64,000 nt of DNA from the NCBI GenBank assembly GCA_965262745.1, contig OZ253558.1, positions 806,001 through 870,000 of the forward strand, given 5' to 3'. This document shows positions 34,389 through 44,339 of the stretch, piece by piece. This DNA comes from JAJECS01 sp965262745 (GTDB lineage: Bacteria > Chloroflexota > UBA11872). Position numbers and translations under genes: made by a program. Position 1 is the stretch's first letter. Each line of letters starts with the position of its first letter. The notes below the pieces were generated by a model, which saw only the letters and a list, made by a program, of their open reading frames with translations, ran no database searches and had not been told where the DNA came from.

Positions 34389-35234
34389 GTGGCAAAGCGA
34401 GCGGTGGAACAGCTCGAATACCTCATCAAAGAGTTCGAATTGGGCGCTGCCGTCCAGATTCTGCTCGTCGCCCTCATCTTCCACGGCATTCTGACGCTCA
34501 TTCGTGGCACTCAGGCGGATCTGTTGGTTCGCGGCGCGATGCTCGTCCTCGTGGCGACCTTGGTCATTGGGCGTGTGCTCCAGCTGCCATTGATCAACTG
34601 GATCGTTGAAAACGGACTGATCCTGCTGTCGTTTGCCATGGTGGTGGTGTTTCAGCCCGAGATCCGTCGGCTGCTCGAGCGCGTCGGGCGAACGGGCACG
34701 TTGGTCGCGCGGCCCTTCGGCACCACAACGGCCGAAGATACTGAGGTGGTGATTGGAGAGTTGGTCACGGCGGTCGAATCGCTTTCGAGCCGCGTGTGGG
34801 GCTCGATTATCGTCGTGCAGCGCACCGGTGGCCTTGACGAGTATGCGGCCACCGGCACCCGCCTCGAGGCGCAGCTATCGCAGGAGTTCGTGCTGACCGT
34901 GTTCCACCCCGGCTCGGAGTTGCACGACGGCGCCATGCTCGTGCGCGGTCGGATGGTGACGGCGGCGCACGTGATGCTGCCGCTGAGCGACGCCCTCGGC
35001 CCGCAAGATCACGTCGGGACGCGGCATCGCGCCGGTCTGGGGATCACCGAGACGTCCGACGCGATCGCCGTGATGACCTCGGAGGAGAGCGGCGGCATCT
35101 CGTTCGCCGCCGACGGCCGGCTCGAGCGGCATCTGACGCCGGACCAACTCCGACGCCGCCTCGAGACGGCCTTCCGGGTGCAGACCCGCGGGGCGGCTCT
35201 GCAGAACTTGCCGGCCTGGATCTCGCGCCGCTAA
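34389..35234 (+). CDS. cdaA: Diadenylate cyclase CdaA
   Basis: A 281-residue membrane enzyme making c-di-AMP from two ATP. Three N-terminal helices (about 21-38, 48-64 and 76-89) precede the DAC domain. The catalytic ELHDGAML motif (DGA 180-182) and the GTRHRAGLG motif (RHR 212-214) are intact. GTG 34389 is the start. cdaR follows with no gap, the classical cdaA-cdaR pair; GlmM, the usual third member, is not here. c-di-AMP controls osmolyte and wall homeostasis. Confidence 0.95.
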   Translation: MAKRAVEQLEYLIKEFELGAAVQILLVALIFHGILTLIRGTQADLLVRGAMLVLVATLVIGRVLQLPLINWIVENGLILLSFAMVVVFQPEIRRLLERVGRTGTLVARPFGTTTAEDTEVVIGELVTAVESLSSRVWGSIIVVQRTGGLDEYAATGTRLEAQLSQEFVLTVFHPGSELHDGAMLVRGRMVTAAHVMLPLSDALGPQDHVGTRHRAGLGITETSDAIAVMTSEESGGISFAADGRLERHLTPDQLRRRLETAFRVQTRGAALQNLPAWISRR

Positions 35235-36587
35235 GTGCGCCGCCTCAGTCCACAGGCGCTCTGGGCGGCGCGGGCCGCTCGGTTCGCGCGCACTAGCCTC
35301 GGGGTCCGGTTTCTGGTAGCGCTCGCGCTCTCGGCGCTGGTGTGGATCGGCCTGACGCTCGACGAAAACCCCAATGCAACCGAGCCCTTTCCAGGCGGCC
35401 TGAGTGTCGAGCCGGTCGGTCTTGATACACGGCAACTGGTCCTGGTGGAAGGGATCACACCGGTGCACGTGAGCGTGAAGGGTCCAAAGGTCAACCTCGC
35501 CCGCCTCACCGCCGCCAACTTCGTGGCCAGAGTCGATCTCACAGGACTTCCTGCCGGACGGCATCAGGCCGACGTCGATGTGGTCGTGTCGGATTCGTCG
35601 GTCGAAGTCGTGCTCGTCACGCCGGCAAACATCACGGTCGAGCTCGATCCCATCGTGGAGCGCACGCTGCGAATCAATGCGCGGATCGAGAGCGACGTCG
35701 CGACCGGTTTTCGTGCTGACCTGTCCGAGATCACCGCCGAACCGGCCGACGCCGCCGTCAGCGGCGCCTCGTCGGCCGTTGAGCGCGTGGCCCGAGTCGT
35801 GGCCGCGCTGAGCCTGGAAGGAGCGACACGGGATGTCAGCGTTGACGGGCTCCTGATTCCCGTGGATCGGGAGGGGCTCGAGGTGAAGGACGTGCGCATC
35901 GACCCGCCTACCGCGTTGGTGAACGTGCCTGTCACGCGCATCACCAGCCGCAAACGCGTGCCCGTGGTGCCCCAGATCGAAGGGGCTGTGGCGCCATCAT
36001 TCGTCATTGCACAAATCGGCGTCGTCCCCACCAGCGTTGAGATCGAAGGCGAGCCCGGGGCGCTTGAGCGCGTGGACGCCGTGGAAACGTTGCCCGTCGA
36101 CATCGCGGACGCCCGCAGCGACGTCCAGCGCGAGGTCGGGTTCGAGGCGCCGGAAGGCGTGACCATCCGCAGCGACCAGCCGTTCGCGCAGGTTGCGGTG
36201 GTCGTCGAGCCGCTCGACGAGACCACGACGGTTCAGGTCGCCGTGGTCTTGACCAACCTGGGCACCGGCCTGCAGGCAATAGCCGACCAGCCGTTTCTAC
36301 AGATCGTGATGTCGGGCCCGGCCGAACTGCTTCAAGGCCTGCGCGGCGGCGACATCCTGGCAGAGGTCGATCTAAGCAATCGGGCGCCCGGCCTCCATCA
36401 AATCCGGCCGGTCATCGCGCATCCCGCCCCGGACGCCCTGCGGATGGTGCTGCACATACCAGCGGTCGTCGACGTGCGGATTTCGCCGCTGGACATACCG
36501 AGCATCACCCCGGCGGCAACCGCCATCCCGGGACCGGGCGGTGCCGTGCCAACAGCGACGCCTACCCCGACGGAATCCGCTGGGTAG
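35235..36587 (+). CDS. cdaR: CdaR/YbbR-domain regulator of CdaA
   Basis: A 450-residue protein with one N-terminal membrane helix (LGVRFLVALALSALVWIGLTL) and several YbbR repeats outside the membrane. Each repeat has the V-x-V-x-G-P/S-x-x-L/V-x-x-L core (VHVSVKGPKVNLARL; AVSGASSAVERVARVVAAL; VEIEGEPGALERVDAV; IVMSGPAELLQGL). It ends in a Pro/Thr-rich tail. CdaR binds and tunes CdaA. GTG 35235 directly follows the cdaA stop. Confidence 0.9.
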   Translation: MRRLSPQALWAARAARFARTSLGVRFLVALALSALVWIGLTLDENPNATEPFPGGLSVEPVGLDTRQLVLVEGITPVHVSVKGPKVNLARLTAANFVARVDLTGLPAGRHQADVDVVVSDSSVEVVLVTPANITVELDPIVERTLRINARIESDVATGFRADLSEITAEPADAAVSGASSAVERVARVVAALSLEGATRDVSVDGLLIPVDREGLEVKDVRIDPPTALVNVPVTRITSRKRVPVVPQIEGAVAPSFVIAQIGVVPTSVEIEGEPGALERVDAVETLPVDIADARSDVQREVGFEAPEGVTIRSDQPFAQVAVVVEPLDETTTVQVAVVLTNLGTGLQAIADQPFLQIVMSGPAELLQGLRGGDILAEVDLSNRAPGLHQIRPVIAHPAPDALRMVLHIPAVVDVRISPLDIPSITPAATAIPGPGGAVPTATPTPTESAG

Positions 36588-37784
36588 CTAGCCGCGGGGA
36601 TTCGCTCGCGCCCCCAGCGCAGCCTCGTACAGGCCAGCCAGCGGCGCGGTGAGCCGGGTCCACGAGAGATCTTGCATCGCATAGGCCCGCGCTTGCGCCG
36701 CCATTGAGCTGCGCCGTGGATCCTCGAGCGCCCGCACGGCGGCAGCCGCCAGAGCCTCCGCCGAGTCGTCACTCGCCAAATATCCGGTCTCGCCGTCGCG
36801 CACGTAGGTGGTCGCCTCGCCAACCGGGGAGGCGACGACTGGCACCCCAGCAATCATCAAATCCATGAATCGCACGGAGCACTTCGCCCGGTTGGCCAAA
36901 GTGTCCGCCATCGGCATGAGCGCGATATCACAGCCTGCAAAAAACGTTCCGAGCCGCGCGAAGTCCAGCCAGCCGTGAACACGGAGACGATCAGACATCC
37001 CTTGCGCCTCAAGGGTCCGCAACACGCGCTCCATTGGCGACCGCGGCCCAGCGCCCACGATGGATAGCGTGAGCTCCGGCACGCGCGTCAACGTGCTGAG
37101 CATGAGTCGCACCCAGGCCTCGGGTGGAAGATCATAGAAGCGGGTGTAGATCACCGCATGCGTCCGTGAAGGAGCGGACGCGCGCCGGGCGACCTCGGGC
37201 CACGCTTGATAGGTGGCCGCGTCGTAGCCATTGACAATGCACGCGACCGGTTCCGCACCGCGTCGCTGCGCCAGCGCCGTGCTGGCGGCGGTTCGCGCAT
37301 CGCAGGCCCCCACGCCCCAGCGCTCTTGCCTTTCAAAGATCTCGCGCTGCCACCAGGAATACGGCTCGTTGGCACTCCATCCGGCCTTGCCTTCCCAATC
37401 GTCGCAGTCCAACACAAGCCCAGGGCGATCGCGCGTGCGCCAGAGCATGGCCTGCACGAATCCAGAGACGGCTTTGGGCTTGAAGACGTGAACAACGTCG
37501 GGACGCCATTGCCTGAGCCGGCGCATGGCGCTCTTGGCCAGCGCCAGCTGGGTGAGCGGGACGCCAACCACTGGCAGCCCCATGACCCGCGGCCGTGGGA
37601 GCGTGTGAACCTCGACGCCGGCCTCGGTCCAGCGCCGCCCACAGCTCTCCGGGTCGTCATAAGCCGGGACCACGACCCGGACATCGTGGCCGCGTGCCGC
37701 CATGGCGCGGGCCATTGGCATCACACGGCGCGCGGTGGTGTTTTTTGGGGCGAGGCCGAACGGCGCGACGTAGACGAGCTTCAC
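36588..37784 (-). CDS. Glycosyltransferase family 4-like (GT-B)
   Basis: A 398-residue GT-B enzyme. The N-terminal acceptor half starts LVYVAPFGLAPKNTTARRVMPMARAMAARGHDV. The donor half has LSIVGAGPRSP, LRVHGWLDFARLGTFFAGCDIALMPM and the sugar-nucleotide motif FMDLMIAGVPVVASPVGEATTYV with GETGYLA. It transfers an unknown sugar, likely in envelope polysaccharide or glycolipid assembly. The gene lies one base after the large YfhO-like protein, so the two are cotranscribed. It converges with cdaR with no gap. Confidence 0.85.
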   Translation of the reverse strand: MKLVYVAPFGLAPKNTTARRVMPMARAMAARGHDVRVVVPAYDDPESCGRRWTEAGVEVHTLPRPRVMGLPVVGVPLTQLALAKSAMRRLRQWRPDVVHVFKPKAVSGFVQAMLWRTRDRPGLVLDCDDWEGKAGWSANEPYSWWQREIFERQERWGVGACDARTAASTALAQRRGAEPVACIVNGYDAATYQAWPEVARRASAPSRTHAVIYTRFYDLPPEAWVRLMLSTLTRVPELTLSIVGAGPRSPMERVLRTLEAQGMSDRLRVHGWLDFARLGTFFAGCDIALMPMADTLANRAKCSVRFMDLMIAGVPVVASPVGEATTYVRDGETGYLASDDSAEALAAAAVRALEDPRRSSMAAQARAYAMQDLSWTRLTAPLAGLYEAALGARANPRG

Positions 37785-37785
37785 G

Positions 37786-40710
37786 CTAGGCGGCGCGTCG
37801 CCATGCCAGCAGCGCCGCTGCCGCCAGCACCAAAATCCCGGCTGTGACGACGCTGATGATGGCGCCGATCTGAAGGGGATGCGACGAGAACTCGAAGGTG
37901 AGAGTGTGCCGCCCCGCCGAGGGAATCAGCACCGCCCGCTGGGAAAGGTTCGCTTGCCACATCGTCGTGCGTCCGCCGTCGATGAACGCTTGCCAGCCGG
38001 GATACAGCGTGTCGTTGAGCACTAGCATTCGAGGACCCTCAGATTCAACCTCGATGGTCACGCGATGGGGCGTGTCCTCCGTGACCACCGCCGTCGCTTT
38101 GCTATCAAATCGAAGCCAGGCATCACGCGTTGCGAAGTCGCGCCTAAGGCGCTGCACATCGTCCGGGGTAACCAATCCCACCGGCTCACGGCGCCGCACG
38201 ACGCCCACATCTGCCAGCGCCCGCCGAAAGACGTTGGCTAGCGCGGGGTCCCGCGTCGACGTGAGCAGCCATGCTTCCTCGGTGGGACTAAAGCCTGGGT
38301 GCGAGAGCGCGCGCGCCGTCCCGGCCGCGGTTGCCGCCAACCCGACACGCGGTGGCATCCATATCCGTTGTGCCGCCTGGGCTCGGCGCGTGATGGTCAC
38401 GTCACCGGCCAGTTCAACCGTCATGCCGCGCCCGCCGCGGAGAAGGACCCCCAGCGACGAGCCATCCTCGAGCAGCAGCGAGAGCCCACGGACATCGAGA
38501 GTTCCACCCTGCGGCTCGATGGTGACGGCAACGATGTGCACCGGGGAATCGACCGCGGCGTTCGACGCCACGGTCAGCGGTGGCAAGCCGTCCCGCGGGG
38601 GTGCTGGGAACGCGTTCGCCAGCCCCACAAACGTGGGATCGCCAGCCGAGCGCCGCAGCAGTCGTTCGATCTGCCCACCGGCCGCGTCGGTGAGCACGAT
38701 GCGGCCGGCATCTGGGCCGCCGTCGCTCGGTCCGCCGGCCGCCAGTATGGCGACGCCGGTGACGCCGGCAACATCGAGGGAATCGATGTGCAGCGGCTCG
38801 GTGAGTCGCACGGCCAGCCGCACATCAAACGCCGCAACATCGGTCTCGAAGGTGTCGAACCGATCGTCGATGACCAGGTCAACGCTCAGCGTGTCCAATA
38901 CGCGGTTTGAGGGCACGGACTTGAGCTGATTCATGAGCAGCGCATCAGGGTGTCTCGCGGAGCCGGGGATCACGACTTCACGGAACGTCACATGGGTCGA
39001 CAGCGGTAGCAGGCCGCCGTCGTAGCCATCGGGAGTTGCCAGCCCGTAGGCCATCGTGAGGTTCGGATTCAGGATGTCCCGGTTCTTCCAGGCCACCTTA
39101 AATTCACGCCACGGCACTTCGCCCAGTTGATCCAGCCAAGCGCTGGCAAGGGCCGCGCGGTCGGGGTCGTTGATTTCGTACGACGGATCGGCGATCGACA
39201 GCAGTCGCCCGTGGCTCGGAAGTTCGTCGAGGCGCGGCAAAAGCTGGCCTTGCGCTTCGTAGGCGTCGATGGGAATGGCTTCCCGAATTGCTGACGGACC
39301 GACTGCCGCGGCAAGCTCGGCGATCACGATCAGCGGCGCCAGCCATGCGTAGATGCGGCGCGGCGCCAGAAGTGCAACCACCACAAAGGCGACGGCGACG
39401 GCGGCGACGAGCCCCCACGTCCAGGCAATGCCATCACGCAGCGGCGGCTCCGCGACGGCCACGCCAAGGGACAGCCCACCCAGCCCCGCGAGCACCACAA
39501 GCCAAGCGCCAAGCCACTGGAAGCGCTGCTTCCGCGGCTGGCGTGACGCAGTCGCCAGCGTGTCAATGCCATAGGCCGCCAGCAGCGCCAGCGCGAACAC
39601 GGCAATGAGGAGCCAGCGAGCCGGAACCCGGAACAGCCCCATGCCAGGCACTGCCGTATGCCCAAGGCTGAACAGAGGGGTAGCAGGACCCAATGCCAGC
39701 AGAATTGCCACGAGTGCCGCGAGCACCAGGAACGCAACACGCGGCTCACGCCACCGATGCACGACGCCAAGCACAGCCAGCGTGACACCCACGATGCCGA
39801 CGTAGGCCACGAACTCCGTGCTTGACGGCAGATGCAGAAACGTTGGGAGCAGTCCGGGCAGCGCCTCCCCCGTGGGCAGCGAGAACGAAATTGCCTCTTG
39901 AAATGTCAGTCCCCCGGCACGAATCCCTTCGCGGGAGAGCGCCAGTGACGGCAGGATTTGGGCGGCGGCAAGTCCCGCACCGCCCAGGACACCGCCCAGC
40001 CAGACGACGAGCCCCGCCAGTGCTCCCTGTGCGCGTTGTCGCAGCGACCCGGAAGCGATCCGCCGCGCACCGGCAACGAGCGCCCAGGCCAGACCAAACG
40101 TCAAGCCCATATACGCCGTCTGTGGGTGACCCGCCAGGATCATCAACGCCACGATCACTGGCGTCGCGAGCCACCAGCGCTTGCACCCGGCGATCCCAAG
40201 TTCGAGCGCCAGCACGAGCAGCGGAATCCAGGCCGCCGCGCTTATCTGATTGATGTGCTCCATCTGCCCGGCAAAAAACCCGCTGAAGGCAAACGCCGCG
40301 GCGCCGGTGGCAGCCGCCGGCCACCCCAGACGCAAGCCCACACGCACAAGAGCCAACGTCCCCATTCCCGCCAGCGCCACGTGCAGCATCAGCGCCGCGG
40401 GGATGGCGCGCGCCGGGTCGAGCAGAAAAAGGGGCCAGTTGAGGGGGTAGAGCACCGCCGCTTGCGGGTTCGCCAGGAATGGCACCCCCATAAACACATG
40501 CGGATTCCAGAGGGGAAGGCGGCCGTCGCCAAGCGACGCGGCGGTATAGGCCCAATAGGGGTAGAAGTAGGTCTGCACGTCGTAGCCCGAGAGCACCAGG
40601 CCCTCGAAGATTAATCGCCCGTAAATTGCGACCAGGCCGGCAAGCACGACCGCCGCGGCCGCTACGGCGTGGAGGCGCGATCCACGCGGCCGCGCGTCAA
40701 TCGTCCTCAC
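37786..40710 (-). CDS. Large YfhO-family membrane protein
   Basis: A 974-residue protein. The first half has about 12 membrane helices and resembles the YfhO/GT-C transferase fold: YPYWAYTAASLGDGRLPLWNP after the first helix, then FMGVPFLANPQAAVLYPLNWP, HINQISAAAWIPLLVLALEL and LILAGHPQTAYM-type sequence. The second half is soluble and beta-rich, with YPGWQAFIDG before a final helix. YfhO proteins are proposed to move sugars onto lipoteichoic or other envelope polymers. The downstream glycosyltransferase supports an envelope role. The long open frames on the opposite strand are shadows. Confidence 0.8.
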   Translation of the reverse strand: MRTIDARPRGSRLHAVAAAAVVLAGLVAIYGRLIFEGLVLSGYDVQTYFYPYWAYTAASLGDGRLPLWNPHVFMGVPFLANPQAAVLYPLNWPLFLLDPARAIPAALMLHVALAGMGTLALVRVGLRLGWPAAATGAAAFAFSGFFAGQMEHINQISAAAWIPLLVLALELGIAGCKRWWLATPVIVALMILAGHPQTAYMGLTFGLAWALVAGARRIASGSLRQRAQGALAGLVVWLGGVLGGAGLAAAQILPSLALSREGIRAGGLTFQEAISFSLPTGEALPGLLPTFLHLPSSTEFVAYVGIVGVTLAVLGVVHRWREPRVAFLVLAALVAILLALGPATPLFSLGHTAVPGMGLFRVPARWLLIAVFALALLAAYGIDTLATASRQPRKQRFQWLGAWLVVLAGLGGLSLGVAVAEPPLRDGIAWTWGLVAAVAVAFVVVALLAPRRIYAWLAPLIVIAELAAAVGPSAIREAIPIDAYEAQGQLLPRLDELPSHGRLLSIADPSYEINDPDRAALASAWLDQLGEVPWREFKVAWKNRDILNPNLTMAYGLATPDGYDGGLLPLSTHVTFREVVIPGSARHPDALLMNQLKSVPSNRVLDTLSVDLVIDDRFDTFETDVAAFDVRLAVRLTEPLHIDSLDVAGVTGVAILAAGGPSDGGPDAGRIVLTDAAGGQIERLLRRSAGDPTFVGLANAFPAPPRDGLPPLTVASNAAVDSPVHIVAVTIEPQGGTLDVRGLSLLLEDGSSLGVLLRGGRGMTVELAGDVTITRRAQAAQRIWMPPRVGLAATAAGTARALSHPGFSPTEEAWLLTSTRDPALANVFRRALADVGVVRRREPVGLVTPDDVQRLRRDFATRDAWLRFDSKATAVVTEDTPHRVTIEVESEGPRMLVLNDTLYPGWQAFIDGGRTTMWQANLSQRAVLIPSAGRHTLTFEFSSHPLQIGAIISVVTAGILVLAAAALLAWRRAA

Positions 40711-40730
40711 CGTGCGCGCGCCGCCGCTTG

Positions 40731-41303
40731 CTAAATCTCTTCCGACAGAATGATCGCTTCGGCGACCTCGCGCATGGGCTTGCGACGGTCCATGCTGAGC
40801 TTTTGAATGCGTCGGAACGCCTCGGGCTCGTCCAGGCCAAGTCGCGACATCAACAGCCCTTTGGCGCGCTCGACGGCCTTGCGCGTCTCGAGCTGGTCCT
40901 TGAGGTCCGCCACTTCATCACTGATGGCCAGGAATTCCCGATGGCGCGACATGGCCACTTCCAAGGCCGCCTCGAGCTCGTTGTCGCGCAGCGGCTTGAG
41001 CACGTAGTTGATCGCGCCGGCTTCGAGCGCCTGATTGATGAGGTGCCGGTCGGAGTACGACGTGACCAGCACGACGGGGGCGATCCTTTCGTCGGTGAGG
41101 CGGCGCGCGGCCTCGATGCCGTCGGTCTCGGGCATCCGGATGTCCATGACCACGACGTCCGGACGCAACTCGCGGGCCATTTTGACCGCGCTCTCACCGT
41201 CACCGGCCTCGCCGACGACCTGATAGCCGGACGCCTGCAAGCGCTCGGTGAGATCCATCCGGATGATGGTCTCGTCTTCGGCCACGATTACACGCAAGGA
41301 CAC
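40731..41303 (-). CDS. Response regulator with ANTAR RNA-binding domain
   Basis: A 190-residue two-domain protein. The receiver domain has D10/E11, phospho-acceptor D54 (VVVMDIRMPE), T81 and K103 (VLKPL). The C-terminal ANTAR domain (about 128-188) includes ETRKAVERAKGLLMSRLGLDEPEAFRRIQKLSMDRRKPMREVAEAI. ANTAR domains bind tandem hexanucleotide hairpins and prevent transcription termination. No cognate kinase is encoded nearby. It closely resembles PdtaR-type regulators in layout. Confidence 0.93.
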   Translation of the reverse strand: MSLRVIVAEDETIIRMDLTERLQASGYQVVGEAGDGESAVKMARELRPDVVVMDIRMPETDGIEAARRLTDERIAPVVLVTSYSDRHLINQALEAGAINYVLKPLRDNELEAALEVAMSRHREFLAISDEVADLKDQLETRKAVERAKGLLMSRLGLDEPEAFRRIQKLSMDRRKPMREVAEAIILSEEI

Positions 41304-41420
41304 GCCACTATCACCTTCAGAGCGGAGGCTGGGTCGATCAGCCTATGCAGCGCCAGCCTAGCAGCATCCAAAACTCGTTGACGCCGGGACCCCACAACCC
41401 CTAGTATCCGCTGGCCCGCA

Positions 41421-41438
41421 CACCCTATGGATAGGGTG
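41421..41438. promoter_or_regulatory. Palindrome between the ANTAR regulator and dnaN
   Basis: CACCCTAT and its exact complement ATAGGGTG flank two G bases, giving an 18-base inverted repeat in the divergent intergenic region, 42 bases before the dnaN start. It has the size of a dimeric repressor site. It does not match the DnaA box TTATCCACA. Confidence 0.4.
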
Positions 41439-41479
41439 CACGGCCAACAGAATTCGCTTTCGGTTCGGAGGGCATGCGG

Positions 41480-42625
41480 ATGCGTGTGACCTGCCTGCAA
41501 GAAAATCTTAGACGCGGCCTCGCGCTCGTGAGCCGCGCCGTCGCCACCCGGAGCACGCTCCCGGTGTTGAGCAACGTGCTGCTTCAGTCGGAAGACGGCG
41601 GCCTCCGGCTCTCGGGCATGAATCAGCAACTCGCCATGTCGGTGTGGCTTGGTGCGAGCATCGAAGACGCCGGCGCGATCACCGTCCCCGCACGCCTGCT
41701 GAGCGATTTCGTTGCGCAGCTTCCAGAAGGCCCGGTGACCTTGGCGAGCGATGACGAAACGGACAGCCTGAGCGTCGCGTCCGGACGGTTTAACGCCAAG
41801 CTGAAGGGGCTCAACGCCGACGACTTTCCGCCCATTCCCACCACGGGTGACGAGCGTGAGATCGACTTGGCCACCGACCTCCTTGCGGACGTGATCGGCC
41901 AGGTGGTGACCGCCGCCGCGACCGACGACAGCCGCCCGGTGCTGGCCGGGGTATCGGTGACCATCGCCGCCGATCACATCGAGCTGGCCGCCGCGGACGG
42001 CTATCGGCTTGCCGTGCGTCGTGAGGCGGTGGAAACCGGACTCGCCGAGACGGTCCAGATCGTCGTACCCCGTCCGGCCATGGTCGAACTCCAGCGAATG
42101 CTTGCCGATGATCCAGGCACGGTGACGATCGGCCTGAGCGAGACGCAGTCGCAAGTGTTGTTCCGGACCAGCGCCGTGACCTTCATCGCCACCCTCATCG
42201 ACGGGCAGTTTCCGAACTATCCGCAGCTGATCCCAGGCGAGGTGGATACCCGCGTCGTCGTTGACACCCAGGCGTTCGCACAGGCCGCCCGCATCGCTTC
42301 GCTGTTTGCGAGCTCGGGGGCAAATGTCATCAAACTGCACGTGCAGCCGGGTGGCGACGGCGAATCCGGACGGATGGTGCTGACGTCAAACTCGGCCGAG
42401 CTCGGCGAGAACTCCGGAGAGCTGGACGCGGAAGTCAGCGGCGATGGTGGGCTCATTGCCTTCAACCCACGCTTCTTGTCCGAGTGCCTCAGTTCCATCT
42501 CAACCGAGCGAATCTCGGTCGGCACCTCCGGCGCCACGAGCCCCGGACGGTTTCGACCGATGGACGGCGACCAGGAGATTGAAACGCACAGCCACGTGAT
42601 CATGCCCATGCACACGGTGAGCTAG
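41480..42625 (+). CDS. dnaN: DNA polymerase III beta subunit (sliding clamp)
   Basis: A 381-residue clamp with the three repeated domains. Recognisable parts are CLQENLRRGLALVSRAVATRSTLPVLSNVLL, KLKGLNADDFPPIP, ADGYRLAVRR at the middle domain, IDGQFPNYPQLIP, and a C-terminal HSHVIMPMHT in place of the common YVIMPMR/L ending. ATG 41480 is chosen: GGAGG is eight bases upstream, whereas it nearly touches ATG 41474. dnaA and recF are not adjacent, so this is not an obvious origin region. Confidence 0.95.
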   Translation: MRVTCLQENLRRGLALVSRAVATRSTLPVLSNVLLQSEDGGLRLSGMNQQLAMSVWLGASIEDAGAITVPARLLSDFVAQLPEGPVTLASDDETDSLSVASGRFNAKLKGLNADDFPPIPTTGDEREIDLATDLLADVIGQVVTAAATDDSRPVLAGVSVTIAADHIELAAADGYRLAVRREAVETGLAETVQIVVPRPAMVELQRMLADDPGTVTIGLSETQSQVLFRTSAVTFIATLIDGQFPNYPQLIPGEVDTRVVVDTQAFAQAARIASLFASSGANVIKLHVQPGGDGESGRMVLTSNSAELGENSGELDAEVSGDGGLIAFNPRFLSECLSSISTERISVGTSGATSPGRFRPMDGDQEIETHSHVIMPMHTVS

Positions 42626-42659
42626 GCATCGCGGGCGACCTTCGCCGTCAGGTTCCGGC

Positions 42660-44276
42660 GTGAACTCAGCGGCCGGCTTGGGAACCCGTGCGTTCGTGAG
42701 CACGGGGCGAGGCCCAGTGGTGACGAACCACACCATGATTTCGACGGGCCACCCGCTCGCCACCGCTGCCGGGCTGCGCCTGCTCCTCGACGGCGGCAAC
42801 GCCTTCGACGCCGCGATCGGAGCCGCCGCCGTCATCGCGGTTGTCGAGCCCAGCTCCAACCACGTCGGTGGGGATGTGTTCGCGCTCTGCCGTCCAGCGG
42901 CCACGGGCGTCGTCGAGGCCGTCAATGCCAGCGGGCCCGCGCCGGCGTCCGCCGATCGGCCAGGCTATGCCGACGGCATTCCAACGCATGGCCTACGGTC
43001 GGCCACGCTGCCGGGGGCCGTCGCCGCGTGGGACTTGATCAACCGGCGGTATGGACACATGCCGCTCGAGCGGGTGCTGGCGCCCGCCATCGTATATGCG
43101 AGTGGTGGGTTTCCCGTCGATACGGCGCTGGCCGCCACTATCAGGCAGTCGTTGGAGACGCTCAGTGGCTATCCTTCGACCTCCAGGGTGCTCTGCCCGG
43201 ATGGCCGCGCACTTCGACCCGGCGAAACCCTGATTCAGCCCGACCTTGCAGAGACGCTTCGCGAGATCGCGGCCAGTCGGGGCGCCGGGTTTTACCGTGG
43301 GATGTTCGCGGAGCGCCTGCTGCAGGCATCGGAAATGGACGGCGGAGATTGGTCGGCAGCCGATCTGACGTCGGTTCCCGCTGTAATTCTCCCACCCCTG
43401 CGGACGTTCTACCGAGGATACGAAGTGCTCGAGCAGCCGCTGCCGTCGCAGGGCTACCTGCTGCTCGCCGATCTCAACATCGCCGAGGGGTTTGACCTTC
43501 GCTCGCTGCGGTTCGGCACGGTGCACAGCCTGCACATCATGGTGGAAGCGCAGAAACTCGCGTTCGCGGACCGCCTGGCGCACATCGGCGATCCCGCCCA
43601 CGTCGATGTCCCCATTCGCACCCTCGTCTCTAAGGAGTTCGCCGCCCGGCGGCGCATGATGCTCAACCCGGCGCGGGCGTCACAACAGCCCACGGTGGGC
43701 GACCCAAGCGCGTCAGGACGCGACACGACGGCGGTTTCCGCGGTCGATGAGGACGGCAACGCCATCACGCTGATCCAGAGCGTCTTCCAGCAGTTCGGCT
43801 CGGCCTACATCGTTCCGGGAACCGGTGTCTTGCTCAACAACCGCATGAATGGGTTTTCGCTAGCCCCGGAAAGCCCCAATACCCTCGCTGGCGGCAAACG
43901 TCCCATCCATACCCTCAACACCTACATGGTCCAGCGGGAGGGCGCCCTGGTGATGCTGGGAAGCTCACCGGGCGGCCATTTTCAAACTCAGGCAAACTTT
44001 CAGGTCTTGACCAATGTGATCGACCATGGGATGCACTGGCAGGCCGCGATGGATGCGCCGCGCTGGTACCACGATGAAGACTCCGACACGGTTACGCTCG
44101 AGTCCCGCTTCGAGTTGGATGTCGCGAGCGCCCTGGAGCAGCGCGGTCACCGCGTCGCCTGGGACCCAGCGTTCACAGCGCGCGCCCGCAGTCAGGGCAT
44201 CATGCTCGATCCTGCGAGTGGCGCCCGCTTCGGCGCAACCGACCCGCGCTGGCACGGACAGGTTCTGGGGTATTGA
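42660..44276 (+). CDS. Gamma-glutamyltransferase family protein
   Basis: A 538-residue Ntn-hydrolase of the gamma-glutamyltranspeptidase family, which splits gamma-glutamyl bonds (glutathione or related amides). The large-subunit part has DGGNAFDAAIGAAAVIAVVEP and GVGG-like NHVGGDVFAL; self-cleavage would occur before the Thr pair in GRDTTAVSAVDEDGNAI. LLNNRMNGFS, SSPGGHFQTQ and SRFELDVASALEQRGH follow. There is no signal peptide, so it is probably cytoplasmic, as in many YwrD-like homologues. The start 42660 follows dnaN by 34 bases. Confidence 0.9.
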   Translation: MNSAAGLGTRAFVSTGRGPVVTNHTMISTGHPLATAAGLRLLLDGGNAFDAAIGAAAVIAVVEPSSNHVGGDVFALCRPAATGVVEAVNASGPAPASADRPGYADGIPTHGLRSATLPGAVAAWDLINRRYGHMPLERVLAPAIVYASGGFPVDTALAATIRQSLETLSGYPSTSRVLCPDGRALRPGETLIQPDLAETLREIAASRGAGFYRGMFAERLLQASEMDGGDWSAADLTSVPAVILPPLRTFYRGYEVLEQPLPSQGYLLLADLNIAEGFDLRSLRFGTVHSLHIMVEAQKLAFADRLAHIGDPAHVDVPIRTLVSKEFAARRRMMLNPARASQQPTVGDPSASGRDTTAVSAVDEDGNAITLIQSVFQQFGSAYIVPGTGVLLNNRMNGFSLAPESPNTLAGGKRPIHTLNTYMVQREGALVMLGSSPGGHFQTQANFQVLTNVIDHGMHWQAAMDAPRWYHDEDSDTVTLESRFELDVASALEQRGHRVAWDPAFTARARSQGIMLDPASGARFGATDPRWHGQVLGY

Positions 44277-44339
44277 GCGGGCTGGCGATATGCTGAACTC
44301 CGCGCCGATGGCCGGATTGCCGCGACGCCTCGGAGAACG

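Noticed and set aside
41304..41480. Replication origin beside dnaN
   Set aside because: No DnaA boxes or AT-rich unwinding region are seen, and dnaA, recF and gyrB are absent.
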